NCBI GenBank assembly: GCA_018064525.1
Contig: JAGHVB010000003.1
Coordinates: 1 to 62,373 of the forward strand
Source: Candidatus Treponema merdequi
GTDB taxonomy: Bacteria; Spirochaetota; Spirochaetia; Treponematales; Treponemataceae
Direction: 5' to 3'
DNA length: 62,373 nucleotides
Part shown: one piece after another, positions 7,281 to 16,096 of the stretch
Position numbering within the stretch: the first letter of the stretch is position 1
Layout of the letters: each line of letters opens with the position of its first letter
Made by a program: the position numbers and the translations under genes
Notes under the pieces: model-generated
Databases searched by the model: none
Told to the model about the DNA's origin: nothing
What the model saw: the letters and a program-made list of their open reading frames with translations, nothing else

Positions 7281-10200
7281 CAGCCGTTAACCTCTGGTTG
7301 TGAGTTGTCAGTTGATTCTGAATTTTCTGCTTTATCAGAAGAAGCTGCTGTTTCTGAACTGTCATTTGAAACAGCTGAATCCGGAGTGTTTTCAGAGTTT
7401 TCTGTCTGCTTACTGTCCGCGGCTTGAGAAGTTCCACTTATATCAAAATTCTGTTCTGAGGCAGGTTTTGAAAGATCTGGACGAGGCGGAAGTTTTACAC
7501 CCTGTTCTGGTTCTACATCTTCTTCTACAAAGTCATCGTTTTCGTGAATGACTTCTTTTCTGATTGTTTCGATGTCATCATCAAGACGGAGTGCGATGAT
7601 TTTTGAAACGCCTGACTCTTCCATTGTAACACCGAGCATAGAGCCTGCACCCATTACAGTTTTCTTGTTATGTGTAATTACGATGTACTGGCTTATGTTT
7701 GCAAATGATGTCAAAGCAGTTACAAAGCTTGAAACGTTCTTGTCATCAAGTGCGGCGTCAATTTCGTCGAGGAGACAGAATGGACTTGGTCTTACCTGAT
7801 AAGTTGCAAAGAGGAGTGCGATAGCAGTCATTGTTTTTTCACCACCGGAAAGGAGAGCGATGTTTTCGAGTTTTTTTCCTGGTGGCTGTGCAAGAATATC
7901 GATACCGGTTGTAAGGATATTTTCAGGATCTTCAAGCCTGAGTTCTGCGTGACCTCCGTTAAAGAGACGGCGGAACATATTGTGAAAGTTCTTTTTGATT
8001 TTATTGTATGTATCAAGGAACATGTCACTTGATTTTGCTTTGATTTCCTGAGAAACAAGAATAAGGTCGTCAAGCGATTTTTTAGTATCGTTGTAGTTTG
8101 CTTCCTGTCTTTCGTAACGGTCTTTTACTTCTGTAAACTCTTCTGGAGCCATGAGGTTGATGTTGTGACCGAGATCTTCGAGTTTCTGTTTTTCTTTTGA
8201 AAGATTTTCTTTTAATTGGGCAACAGGAGTGATGATCTTATACATCTGCTCTTCGTAGTCCATAAGGTCGCGTGAATACTGATCAAGAAAGTTCTGCTTG
8301 ACGTTTCTGATTTCTGTATCGAGTGATCCCATTGAAACAGAAAGCTGTTCGTACTGGCTCTGATATTTGTTCTGCAGATCCTGTTTTTTCTTGAGGTCGT
8401 TTTCTTTACCGGCATTTTTGTTGTTAAAGTCATCAATCTGTTTGTAAAGACTGTTCTGTTTATCAACTGTTTCAGCACCGCGTCTTTCAATTTCTGCAAG
8501 TTCTTCGTCGATAGATTCAATCTGTTCCTGAGTGTCTTCGAGGCGTTTTGTTTCGCCGTAGATTTCATCTTCGTTTGTCTGAAGGTTTGCTTTTTCAGAA
8601 GTGATGTTGCGCTGAATCATTGTGATTTTTTCTTCAGTTGATTTAAGCTGTTCGGCCATTGCAACTTCATTCTGTTTGAGTTTATAAAGTGTGTCTTTGT
8701 ATTCATCGATCTTCATTGAGAGTGTTACATTTGTTGCATTGAGATCTCTGATTGTCTGATTGTATTCTGAAACTAAGCGGAGGTTTTCTGCAATTCTGGA
8801 ATCGATTTCGCGTTTTTTTGTAATGATTCCTTCTGGTGCAAGAAATTCACTGATAAATGCAGGAGAAGCATTGATGTAAGAAGTGAGTGATTTATCGAGT
8901 GAGAGAATCATATTGTTTGCTTCTTCAAAAGCATCAGCTGCTTCTTTTACAAGTTTTGATCCTTCATCAATAGAGCGGCAGCCGCTTCTTGCAGCATCAC
9001 CGAATACATTCTTTCTTCCTTCTGTGAATACACGGAGTTTTCCGAGAATTTCCTCGAGCTGTGATTTTGCTGTATTCATAGCGGCTTCAGAGTAGCCTGC
9101 GTCTTTTAATTTTGAATCGAGTTTTGTAACGATGTCTTCTGTGATTGCAGTTAAATCTTTCTGAAGCTGTTCACGCTGAATGTCGAGTTCTTCAATCTGA
9201 CGGCGTTTTTCTGCAGCTCGCTGGTCGTTTTCTGTAATCTGAGTTCCTGCTGTGTCGATGTTTGCCTGGAATGATTCGATATTTTTTTTGATGTCGGCAA
9301 GGTATTTTGTTTTTTCGTGAAGGCTTGCATGAGCTTCATCGATTTCTTCTTCTGCTTCGTCAATTCTTTCCTGAATTAATTTCTGCTTTGATTCGAGCTG
9401 TGAAATTTTTTCTTTGATTTCTGCAAGTCTTGAGTTCTGCTGTTTCTGAAGTTCAAGTTTTCCATTTTTCATGCTTTGAATTTCTGTGAGTTCATTCTGG
9501 CATGTGTAAACCTGTTCCTGAAGATTTTTTACAAAGTCGCGGTTTTCCGTGAGAGAGTTTTGAATTTCTTCGATTTCTTTTCGAACACTGTCACGTTTTT
9601 CTTCGATTTCTTTGATGGAATTTTCATTGCGCGATTTTGTTTCGATAAAGCCTTTTAGGCGTAAAAGCTGAATCTCAAGCTGAATGTTAAAGATTTCTTC
9701 TTTTATTTTTCGAAACTTTGTAGTTTTGTCAGCCTGAATTTTTAATGTATCATAACTTCTTTTTATTTCTGCAAGTGAAACTTCAATCTGAGTTAAGTTT
9801 TGTCTTGTCTTTTCAAGTTCACGTTCAGCTTCTGCACATTCAGCTTTTGAACGGCTGATACCTGCGGCTTCTTCAAAAAGATAGCGGCGGTCTTCCGGTT
9901 TGCTCGAAAGAATCTGGTCGATTTTTCCCTGTTCCATTACAGAGTAAGCAGCTTTACCGACACCGGTGTCCATAAAAAGTTTTCTGATTTCTGAAGGACC
10001 AACCTGACGGCCGTTTATAAAATACTGAGCTTCACCGCTTCTGTAGAGACGGCGTTTAATTTCGATTTCAGGATCTTCAAGGGGAAGAAGACCGTTTTCA
10101 TTCATGATTGTGAGCGCAACTTCTGCAACGTTAAGGGCAGGGCGGTTAGCAGTTCCCGCAAAGATAACGTCTTCCATTTTGTCTGCACGAAGGTTCTTGC

Positions 10201-10357
10201 TTTTATTTTCTGCAAGTACCCACTTCATTGCATCAACTACGTTACTCTTACCGCATCCGTTTGGACCGAGCAGCGCTGTAATTCCACTTGAAAAATCTAT
10301 ATGAGTTCTGTCAGCAAATGACTTAAATCCAAAAATATCTAGACTTTTTAAAAACAC
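7280..10357 (-). CDS. smc: Chromosome partition protein SMC
   Basis: ATPase that organises and condenses the chromosome as a dimer with ScpA/ScpB. The N-terminal head has Walker A (GPNGCGKSN); two long coiled-coil arms follow; the C-terminal head has the ABC signature (LLSGGEK) and Walker B (FCLLDEIDAALDDKN). The start is placed at the GTG of 10357 because AAGG (10367-10370) is nine bases from it but touches the alternative GTG at 10366. At about 1025 residues it is shorter than the usual 1150-1200, and the middle (about 400-530) lacks an obvious glycine-rich hinge. The last 90 residues or so are a disordered Ser/Glu/Asn tail. First gene of a three-gene coupled operon. Confidence 0.93.
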   Translation of the reverse strand: MFLKSLDIFGFKSFADRTHIDFSSGITALLGPNGCGKSNVVDAMKWVLAENKSKNLRADKMEDVIFAGTANRPALNVAEVALTIMNENGLLPLEDPEIEIKRRLYRSGEAQYFINGRQVGPSEIRKLFMDTGVGKAAYSVMEQGKIDQILSSKPEDRRYLFEEAAGISRSKAECAEAERELEKTRQNLTQIEVSLAEIKRSYDTLKIQADKTTKFRKIKEEIFNIQLEIQLLRLKGFIETKSRNENSIKEIEEKRDSVRKEIEEIQNSLTENRDFVKNLQEQVYTCQNELTEIQSMKNGKLELQKQQNSRLAEIKEKISQLESKQKLIQERIDEAEEEIDEAHASLHEKTKYLADIKKNIESFQANIDTAGTQITENDQRAAEKRRQIEELDIQREQLQKDLTAITEDIVTKLDSKLKDAGYSEAAMNTAKSQLEEILGKLRVFTEGRKNVFGDAARSGCRSIDEGSKLVKEAADAFEEANNMILSLDKSLTSYINASPAFISEFLAPEGIITKKREIDSRIAENLRLVSEYNQTIRDLNATNVTLSMKIDEYKDTLYKLKQNEVAMAEQLKSTEEKITMIQRNITSEKANLQTNEDEIYGETKRLEDTQEQIESIDEELAEIERRGAETVDKQNSLYKQIDDFNNKNAGKENDLKKKQDLQNKYQSQYEQLSVSMGSLDTEIRNVKQNFLDQYSRDLMDYEEQMYKIITPVAQLKENLSKEKQKLEDLGHNINLMAPEEFTEVKDRYERQEANYNDTKKSLDDLILVSQEIKAKSSDMFLDTYNKIKKNFHNMFRRLFNGGHAELRLEDPENILTTGIDILAQPPGKKLENIALLSGGEKTMTAIALLFATYQVRPSPFCLLDEIDAALDDKNVSSFVTALTSFANISQYIVITHNKKTVMGAGSMLGVTMEESGVSKIIALRLDDDIETIRKEVIHENDDFVEEDVEPEQGVKLPPRPDLSKPASEQNFDISGTSQAADSKQTENSENTPDSAVSNDSSETAASSDKAENSESTDNSQPEVNG

Positions 10358-10435
10358 TGTAAACACCCTTGATGTTTATTAAGAATATTGTACTATAATA
10401 GCACTTTTTGGGCAGAAATTCAATTGTGAGTTGCG

Positions 10436-10474
10436 CAGGGGGACAGTCCTGGTGGTGCAGGGGGACAGTCCCTG
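10436..10474. repeat. Tandem REP-like palindromic units
   Basis: Two near-identical units, CAGGGGGACAGTCCTG (10436-10451) and CAGGGGGACAGTCCCTG (10458-10474), lie side by side between the helicase stop and the smc start. Each is itself roughly palindromic (CAGGG with CCCTG). The local base composition is much more GC-rich than its surroundings. It resembles REP-type intergenic repeats; no transposase is nearby. Confidence 0.5.
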
Positions 10475-10493
10475 TTACTATCAATAGTTGTTT

Positions 10494-11660
10494 TTACTCG
10501 TCATATTCAATGTCGGCGGGGTTTACGACCTTACCTTTATAGAGGACTTTCGGGTAGACTGTGAGACCGAATTTTTTTTCGAGGGCAGCGTATTTCCGCA
10601 TTTCGTATTCGTCACCGATTACGACATTTATGCCTGTAAGACCTGCGCGGGCGGTACGGCCTGAACGGTGGATGAAAAAGTCTTCGTTTGACGGAAGATC
10701 CATCTGAATGATGTGGGTTATTCCCTGAATGTCGAGTCCGCGGGAAGCAAGGTCAGAAGTGATAAGAATGCGGCATTTTCCGTTTCTGAAGCGGTCGATG
10801 GCTGCTTTTCGTTCTTTTTTGTCTGTTTTGGCGTGAAGTGCCATACAGTCTACTTTTTTGTATAGTAGTTTTGAAGCGATGTTTTCGACCTGGTCGGCGC
10901 GGCTTGTAAATACGAGTGCCTTTTCAGGGTTTTCGGCGAGAATAAAGCTTTTGAGGGCTGCGATTTTATCACGGTTTTCGGCAAAGATTGCCCAATGAGT
11001 GATTTTCTTTGATAAAATGTCTTCTTTGGGCATTATAATCTGGCTCGGGTTTGAGAAAATTCCACCTAAAACCTTTTTAGTATTTTCGTTGATTGTAGCA
11101 GAGCAGGCGATGAACTGTGCGTCACATGGAATCGAGGCGAGGAGTTTTTTTGTTTCGTCTGCAATTTCGACAGAGACAAGGCGGTCTGCTTCGTCGAGGA
11201 CGACTGCCTTTACATTTGAAGTCTTGAGCTTTTTAAGGTGAATGAGTTCGAGGATGCGGCTCGGATTTCCGATTATGATCTGAGGTTTTTCCTTGAGGGC
11301 TTCAATCTGGCGTTTGAGCGGAGTTCCGCCGATAAAGAGACTTGTTTTCAGGCTTGTGATTTTTGCGGCTGTTGATTTTATCTGGGACGCAAGTTCGTAT
11401 GTCGGAGCGATGATGATTATTCTGTCTTCTTTTGATGGAACTTCTTCGAGCGCCTGCACTAATGGAAGCAGAAAGGCGAAAGTTTTACCTGTTCCGGTTT
11501 CAGATTCGAAAATTACATTTTTTTTCTGTAAGATTTCTGGAATTACGGCAGCCTGAATTGAAGATGGCGATGTAATTGAAAGTTCTTCGAGTTTTTTTGA
11601 AAGTTCTTCTTTAATGTTGAGGCTGGTAAATGTTTTTGATTCGTTAGTATTCTGTTCCAT
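10494..11660 (-). CDS. DEAD-box ATP-dependent RNA helicase
   Basis: 388 residues covering both RecA-like domains with little extra tail. Visible motifs: Q-region (SIQAAVIPEIL), I (SETGTGKT), Ia (PTYELASQ), Ib (GTPLKRQ), II (DEAD), III (SAT), IV (ALVFTSR), V (SRGLDI) and VI (HRSGRTARAG). It would unwind short RNA duplexes in ribosome assembly, mRNA decay or cold adaptation. It cannot be assigned to a named subfamily (RhlE, CshA, DeaD) from motifs alone. It is divergent from the glycosyltransferase at 11708. Its -10 box ends only six bases before the ATG, so its mRNA is likely leaderless. Confidence 0.93.
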   Translation of the reverse strand: MEQNTNESKTFTSLNIKEELSKKLEELSITSPSSIQAAVIPEILQKKNVIFESETGTGKTFAFLLPLVQALEEVPSKEDRIIIIAPTYELASQIKSTAAKITSLKTSLFIGGTPLKRQIEALKEKPQIIIGNPSRILELIHLKKLKTSNVKAVVLDEADRLVSVEIADETKKLLASIPCDAQFIACSATINENTKKVLGGIFSNPSQIIMPKEDILSKKITHWAIFAENRDKIAALKSFILAENPEKALVFTSRADQVENIASKLLYKKVDCMALHAKTDKKERKAAIDRFRNGKCRILITSDLASRGLDIQGITHIIQMDLPSNEDFFIHRSGRTARAGLTGINVVIGDEYEMRKYAALEKKFGLTVYPKVLYKGKVVNPADIEYDE

Positions 11661-11666
11661 ATTTAC

Positions 11667-11699
11667 AGTATAGCAAATAGGGGCAATCTATGCTATAAT
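11667..11699. promoter_or_regulatory. Divergent extended -10 promoters
   Basis: Minus strand: TGC-TATACT (-10 at 11667-11672), six bases before the helicase ATG. Plus strand: TGC-TATAAT (-10 at 11694-11699), eight bases before the ATG at 11708. The two boxes lie in an inverted repeat (TATAGCA 11669-11675, TGCTATA 11691-11697). There is no good -35 and no ribosome binding site for either gene. Confidence 0.6.
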
Positions 11700-11707
11700 C
11701 GGTCATT

Positions 11708-12814
11708 ATGAAAGTTGGAATAGATACTTTCGGACTTGATCACGGGCAGTCTGGACTTGGTTCTTATTTATATTATCTTATGCAGAACCTTGAAGAAGAC
11801 AAGGATATTGAATACGAACTTTTTGGTCAGGAAGCCGATCGTTATACATATAAAGCAAAATTCGACGTTGAATATACAGCTGTGAATGTTTCTGACAATG
11901 TAAGAAAACAAAGGGCCTGGCATTTTTTTAAGGCAGACAGATTTGCAGCCCAGAGAAAATACGATGTCGTAATTTACAGCGCCGCAAACAGAATGATTCC
12001 GTCGAGTTTTTCGGTACGTTCAATTGCAATTGTAAATGACATTGTTTCAAATCAGTATAATGACAAAAAAGACAAATATTTTCGTAATGTTGTAATTCCA
12101 TCTTTCAAAAAAATAGATACTATAGTTGCTCCGAGTGAATATGTAAAAAATGATCTTACGGCACTTGGCATTACTCCTGAAAAAATTGCCGTCATTCCAA
12201 ACGGAATCGATCATTCGATTTTTTACCAGCAAGGTTTGACGGATGTAGAATATGTAGACATAAAACCTTACGCAATTAAAAGACCATATATAATTTATCC
12301 GACAAAAATTTCTGGCCCTGATAAAAATTATGAACAGCTTATCAAGGCTTTTAATATTTTCAAAGAAAAAACAAAACTTGAACATCGCCTTGTTCTTGCC
12401 GGAAGTCAGACGGATTATGCAGAAGAAGTAATGAGGTTTGTTCTCGATTCTCCTTTTGCAACTGATATTTTCATGACTGGATTTTTTCCGCATAAAGAAC
12501 TCGGAACTCTTTATGCAAATGCCGATGCATGTATTTTCCCGTCGAGCCAGGAAGGTGTCGGTCTTCCGATTCTTGAAACGATGGCAAGTGGAATTCCTGC
12601 CGCGTGCGCTGATAAGGGTGCGCTTTCTGAAATATCTGGCGGAAATGCGGTGCTGTTTGATCCTGATGATGTTGATGGAATGGCAGCTGCAATTGAAAAA
12701 GTCGTGTGTGATAATGATGTGCGGGGCAGTTTAGTGGAACGCGGTTTAAAGTGGTCCGGGGAATTTACCTGGAAGAAAACTGCGGAGAAGATTGTGGAGT
12801 TGATTAAAAAATAG
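11708..12814 (+). CDS. Glycosyltransferase, GT4-like family
   Basis: 368 residues with the GT-B fold of glycosyltransferase family 1/4. It has an N-terminal acceptor domain with the Gly-rich start (FGLDHGQSGLGSYLYYL), the linker motif IPNGIDHSIF and the C-terminal donor-site motif EGVGLPILETMASGIP, which carries the E-x7-E pair that holds the nucleotide sugar. It probably retains configuration when adding a sugar to a glycolipid or polysaccharide; substrate unknown. Cytoplasmic, no membrane segment. It stands alone, with a promoter shared back to back with the helicase gene and no evident leader. Confidence 0.88.
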   Translation: MKVGIDTFGLDHGQSGLGSYLYYLMQNLEEDKDIEYELFGQEADRYTYKAKFDVEYTAVNVSDNVRKQRAWHFFKADRFAAQRKYDVVIYSAANRMIPSSFSVRSIAIVNDIVSNQYNDKKDKYFRNVVIPSFKKIDTIVAPSEYVKNDLTALGITPEKIAVIPNGIDHSIFYQQGLTDVEYVDIKPYAIKRPYIIYPTKISGPDKNYEQLIKAFNIFKEKTKLEHRLVLAGSQTDYAEEVMRFVLDSPFATDIFMTGFFPHKELGTLYANADACIFPSSQEGVGLPILETMASGIPAACADKGALSEISGGNAVLFDPDDVDGMAAAIEKVVCDNDVRGSLVERGLKWSGEFTWKKTAEKIVELIKK

Positions 12815-12864
12815 ATACAAAGATGTAAAGGATTTTTTTTGTGATACTTAAGAGGTGAGATTAA

Positions 12865-13385
12865 TTAGTTGCCGGGGCAATCACAACGTCTTTGACAATC
12901 TCTTTTATTTTTCTCGATTCCTTGTTCAATTTCATCTTCGAGGCCGTCGTTATACCAGGCTCTGTGAATTGATTCTTCATCGTATGCTGTCAAACTCATA
13001 GCTAAGATCTCCTCTTTCTGCAATTTGAAAAAGCCGTCAAAAAGATTTTCTTTAATTGCCCAGTCCACGGCTTCATTGACCGCCTCTTTTGCAGTCAGTC
13101 TCTTTTTCTTGTTGTCTGAAATTCTTGAAACGTAACTTGTATAATTATATAACGGCTGACAGATTTTTTGAAGAGTCTCATTGTGTCCCGGGTTGATGTT
13201 TATCATCTCTGCAGTCCATTCAAAAGCAGTGGCATATTCGGATTATACGTACTCTGCTGTTCATAGAGATTCATCTGTGAATCGATGAGGAACGACACGT
13301 CATTTTTCATCGTGATGTAAATTACATTTTCGATCGTGTTGAGTTTGATTTGCGATGTCTGAAAATTGTCAATCGGCGGAACCAA
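12865..13385 (-). pseudogene. Decayed Rpn/PD-(D/E)XK nuclease family transposase
   Basis: Two fragments on the minus strand. The first (13203-13385) carries LNTIENVIYITMKNDVSFLI and NLYEQQSTYNPNMPL, the typical N-terminal region of Rpn-type recombination-promoting nucleases. The second (12865-13206) begins at INPGHNETLQKICQPLYNY and carries the C-terminal half (TAKEAVNEAVDWAIKENL) in another frame. The central part with the PD-(D/E)XK catalytic residues is missing between them, and the extreme N-terminus is also lost. An internal deletion has joined the two halves. Non-functional as a nuclease. Confidence 0.75.
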
Positions 13386-13464
13386 TTGAGTCGTTCATCT
13401 TTTTGCCTCCACACTTATAATACGCGCGTTTACAAAAAATATATCCAATTTTTAAATTTTTTAA

Positions 13465-13495
13465 TTGACATCAAAACGTCCCCCCCCCCTATACT
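13465..13495 (+). promoter_or_regulatory. Consensus promoter with a C10 tract in the spacer
   Basis: TTGACA (13465-13470) is a perfect -35 and TATACT (13490-13495) a near-perfect -10. The 19-bp spacer ends in ten consecutive Cs (13480-13489). A spacer of 17 bp is optimal, so loss or gain of a C or two by slipped-strand mispairing should switch promoter strength. It drives the lipoprotein at 13565. Confidence 0.8.
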
Positions 13496-13564
13496 ATGTT
13501 TAGAAACGATGTTTTTGTCTTCGGGCATTTTTTCGAGAGAGATTTTTTATTGTTGAGGAAAATT

Positions 13565-14641
13565 ATGAAAAAGTTTTTAAATGGAATTGCACTCATATTG
13601 TGCGTGATGTCTTTCTGCGTGTTTGCAGGATGTTCTTATGCGAATAATTCGCCAGCGCCTGCTCCAGGTCCAATACCAGGACAGACCGGAATTCTAGAAA
13701 TAAAAGCAGGTGTCAAACCGGATGATGTTTTTGGAGAACAGACTATGCCAATATTTTCTTCGCCTTCAGTAGATCATATATTTATTTCAGAAAGTGGTGC
13801 AGGTTTAAAAGGGTATCTTATTGCATCAGATGATGAAGATGCGTCAACATGTGAAGGATATTCTGGTTCAACTGATATAGTAAAATATCAATGGTATTCT
13901 GGTACAACAGGAAACTGGCAGTTATTAACCGGAGAAACTTCTGGAAGAATACAAATTACAATTGTACCTGGGACAACTTATTATATCTGTGAAGCATTAA
14001 GTGAAGATGGTAACAGTAAAACTTACAGCAATGTATGTACAATACAATGTGGTATAGAAGGGGTTACTGATAATATCGGTAAGATTGCGTATTCAGATGG
14101 AACATACAGCTCGGAATATAATTCAGAAAAAACACCAATAGGAGTAATTTATGATGTATATCCAAATGGAAACCCAAAGCTTATTTTAAACTTTAATTAT
14201 GCTAGTTCAGAATCTTGGAGTCATTCTGAACTAGCTTATGATAAAAACTTTATAAAAGATGTAACAACTCCAATAAGTTATATTGATGGCAGTAAAACCT
14301 GGCAGGTAATATGTGACAATATTGATGCAAAAGAATTAGACTTATTTTATGCTTTTGTTTTTTGCAATAATCTGACAGATGGTAATAAAAACTGGTATTT
14401 ACCTGCAAGGGATGAACTTGTGACATTGTATTACAATAAACCTGCTGTTGAAGCAGCATTTAGAACATTAAAAGACGGTGGTTTTTTGGACAGGCTGTTA
14501 GAAATGGAAGGCTGGTATTGTTCAAGTTCTCAATATTCAACCTTAAATTATTGTTCATGGGGTGTTGATTTTACTGATGGTGATTATTTTTTACTTAATA
14601 AAAAGAAAAGGGCGGGTGTTTTTGCCATATCACATTTTTAA
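13565..14641 (+). CDS. Lipoprotein with DUF1566/Lcl-like domain, candidate phase-variable
   Basis: The start is set at 13565 because GAGGAA lies just upstream and the protein then opens with a proper signal peptide and lipobox (FCVFAGCSYAN); upstream in-frame starts lie over the promoter. 358 residues. After a Pro-rich linker comes the segment KAGVKPDDVFGEQTMPIF, a beta region with WYSGTTGNWQ, and a C-terminal DUF1566-like block (WYLPARDEL, WYCSSSQYS, SWGVDF). It is paralogous to the lipoprotein at 2774. Probably surface-exposed; ligand unknown. Its promoter contains a poly-C tract. An imperfect hairpin with a T run follows at about 14720. Confidence 0.8.
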   Translation: MKKFLNGIALILCVMSFCVFAGCSYANNSPAPAPGPIPGQTGILEIKAGVKPDDVFGEQTMPIFSSPSVDHIFISESGAGLKGYLIASDDEDASTCEGYSGSTDIVKYQWYSGTTGNWQLLTGETSGRIQITIVPGTTYYICEALSEDGNSKTYSNVCTIQCGIEGVTDNIGKIAYSDGTYSSEYNSEKTPIGVIYDVYPNGNPKLILNFNYASSESWSHSELAYDKNFIKDVTTPISYIDGSKTWQVICDNIDAKELDLFYAFVFCNNLTDGNKNWYLPARDELVTLYYNKPAVEAAFRTLKDGGFLDRLLEMEGWYCSSSQYSTLNYCSWGVDFTDGDYFLLNKKKRAGVFAISHF

Positions 14642-14718
14642 TTTTCATATTTTTTTTGTGCATTCAATAAGATAAAGATTAAAATTAAAATCATGGATAT
14701 AATAATTTTATAATATAA

Positions 14719-14766
14719 AAAAAACAGAAACCTCCGAATTTAATTCTGAAGTTCCTGTTTTTTTTA
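14719..14766. terminator. Bidirectional terminator between lipoprotein gene and clpX
   Basis: An imperfect stem-loop (AACAGAAAC-CT..GAATT with AATTC..GTTCCTGTT) has As before it and Ts after it, so it can stop transcripts from both the lipoprotein gene (+) and clpX (-). Confidence 0.65.
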
Positions 14767-14831
14767 TTAGTGCTTAATCCGTGAAATAAGTTTTTATTAT
14801 TTTTTCACAAACCGTATATTATCAGTTTAAC

Positions 14832-16094
14832 TTATGCAGTCTTTTCAACAAGAAGTGATTTTGCGTCTGGTAACTTTCCACTTGTTACAAAGTCTTTTGT
14901 AATTTCGAGTTTCTTTTTTCCTTTGACACTTGGAATTTCGTACATGATGTCGAGAAGCATTTTTTCAACGATTGAACGGAGTCCTCGTGCACCTGTTTTC
15001 TGTTTGATTGCAATGTCGGCAATTTCTGCAATTGCATCTTCTGTGAAAGTTAAATCAACATCGTCCATTGCAAAACTTGCCTGGAACTGTTTTGTGATTG
15101 CGTTCTTTGGCTGAGTCAAAATCGAGATGAGGTCATCGCGTGTCAATTCTTTGAGTGCTACAGAAATCGGCATACGACCGATTAATTCTGGAATGAGACC
15201 GAATTTTACAAGGTCATCTGAAGTAACCTTGTTTAAAAGTTCCATCTTTTCTTCGTCTGTCATAGTTCCTGCTTTTGAGCCAAAGCCCATCGCGTGATCA
15301 TTTGTACGCTGTTCGATGATTTTATCAAGTCCGACAAATGCACCGCCAAGAATAAAGAGGATGTTAGTTGTATCGATTTCAAGCATTTCCTGGTTCGGAT
15401 GTTTTCTTCCGCCCTGAGGTGGAACTGAGGCTTTTGTTCCTTCGATGATTTTGAGGAGTGCCTGCTGAACGCCTTCTCCAGAAACGTCTCGTGTGATTGA
15501 AGTGTTTTCGCTTTTGCGTGCAATCTTATCGATTTCGTCGATAAAGATGATTCCTTTTTCGGCGGCGGCAATGTTTCCGTCTGCTGCATTTATCAATTTG
15601 AGAAGAACGTTTTCTACATCTTCTCCAACATATCCGGCTTCTGTCAAAGTTGTTGCATCTGCAATTGCAAATGGAACTTTAAGTTTTTGTGCAAGTGTTT
15701 TTGCGAGCAGTGTTTTTCCGCTTCCTGTAGGTCCGATTAAAAGGATGTTTGATTTTTCAATTTTGACATCTGATTTTTCAAAGTTTTTAAGGGAAGCCAT
15801 TCTCTTGTAGTGATTGTAAACTGCAACAGAAAGTGCTTTTTTTGCATAGTCCTGACCGATAACATACTGGTCGAGGTAAGCTTTAAATTCTTTTGGAGAT
15901 GGAACTTCTGTTAAATCGATAGAAAGATCTTCGCCGGGTTCTGAATCGAAAATTCCCTGACAGATTTCTACACATTCATTACAGATGTAAACCGGTGCAA
16001 TGCGTGATCCGATTAATCTGCGTATGTCATCTTTTTTATTTCCAGCCGGAAGTCCGCAGAACGCGCAGAATTCCTGATTACCAATTTTTTTCAA
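14832..16094 (-). CDS. clpX: ATP-dependent protease ATP-binding subunit ClpX
   Basis: 420 residues. AAA+ unfoldase that feeds substrates to ClpP. The N-terminal zinc-binding domain has its four Cys (FCAFCGLP and [10 protein letters not shown]); the AAA+ module has Walker A ([12 protein letters not shown]), Walker B ([11 protein letters not shown]), and the C-terminal sensor-2 region ([10 protein letters not shown]). Translation starts at a TTG two bases after the clpP stop, with AAGGGAG inside the end of clpP as ribosome site. The clpP-clpX order and tight spacing show co-transcription. Confidence 0.98.
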   Translation of the reverse strand: MKKIGNQEFCAFCGLPAGNKKDDIRRLIGSRIAPVYICNECVEICQGIFDSEPGEDLSIDLTEVPSPKEFKAYLDQYVIGQDYAKKALSVAVYNHYKRMASLKNFEKSDVKIEKSNILLIGPTGSGKTLLAKTLAQKLKVPFAIADATTLTEAGYVGEDVENVLLKLINAADGNIAAAEKGIIFIDEIDKIARKSENTSITRDVSGEGVQQALLKIIEGTKASVPPQGGRKHPNQEMLEIDTTNILFILGGAFVGLDKIIEQRTNDHAMGFGSKAGTMTDEEKMELLNKVTSDDLVKFGLIPELIGRMPISVALKELTRDDLISILTQPKNAITKQFQASFAMDDVDLTFTEDAIAEIADIAIKQKTGARGLRSIVEKMLLDIMYEIPSVKGKKKLEITKDFVTSGKLPDAKSLLVEKTA

Positions 16095-16096
16095 AA

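Noticed and set aside
9476-9658. Phe-rich ORF opposite smc
   Set aside because: Antisense shadow of coiled-coil codons.
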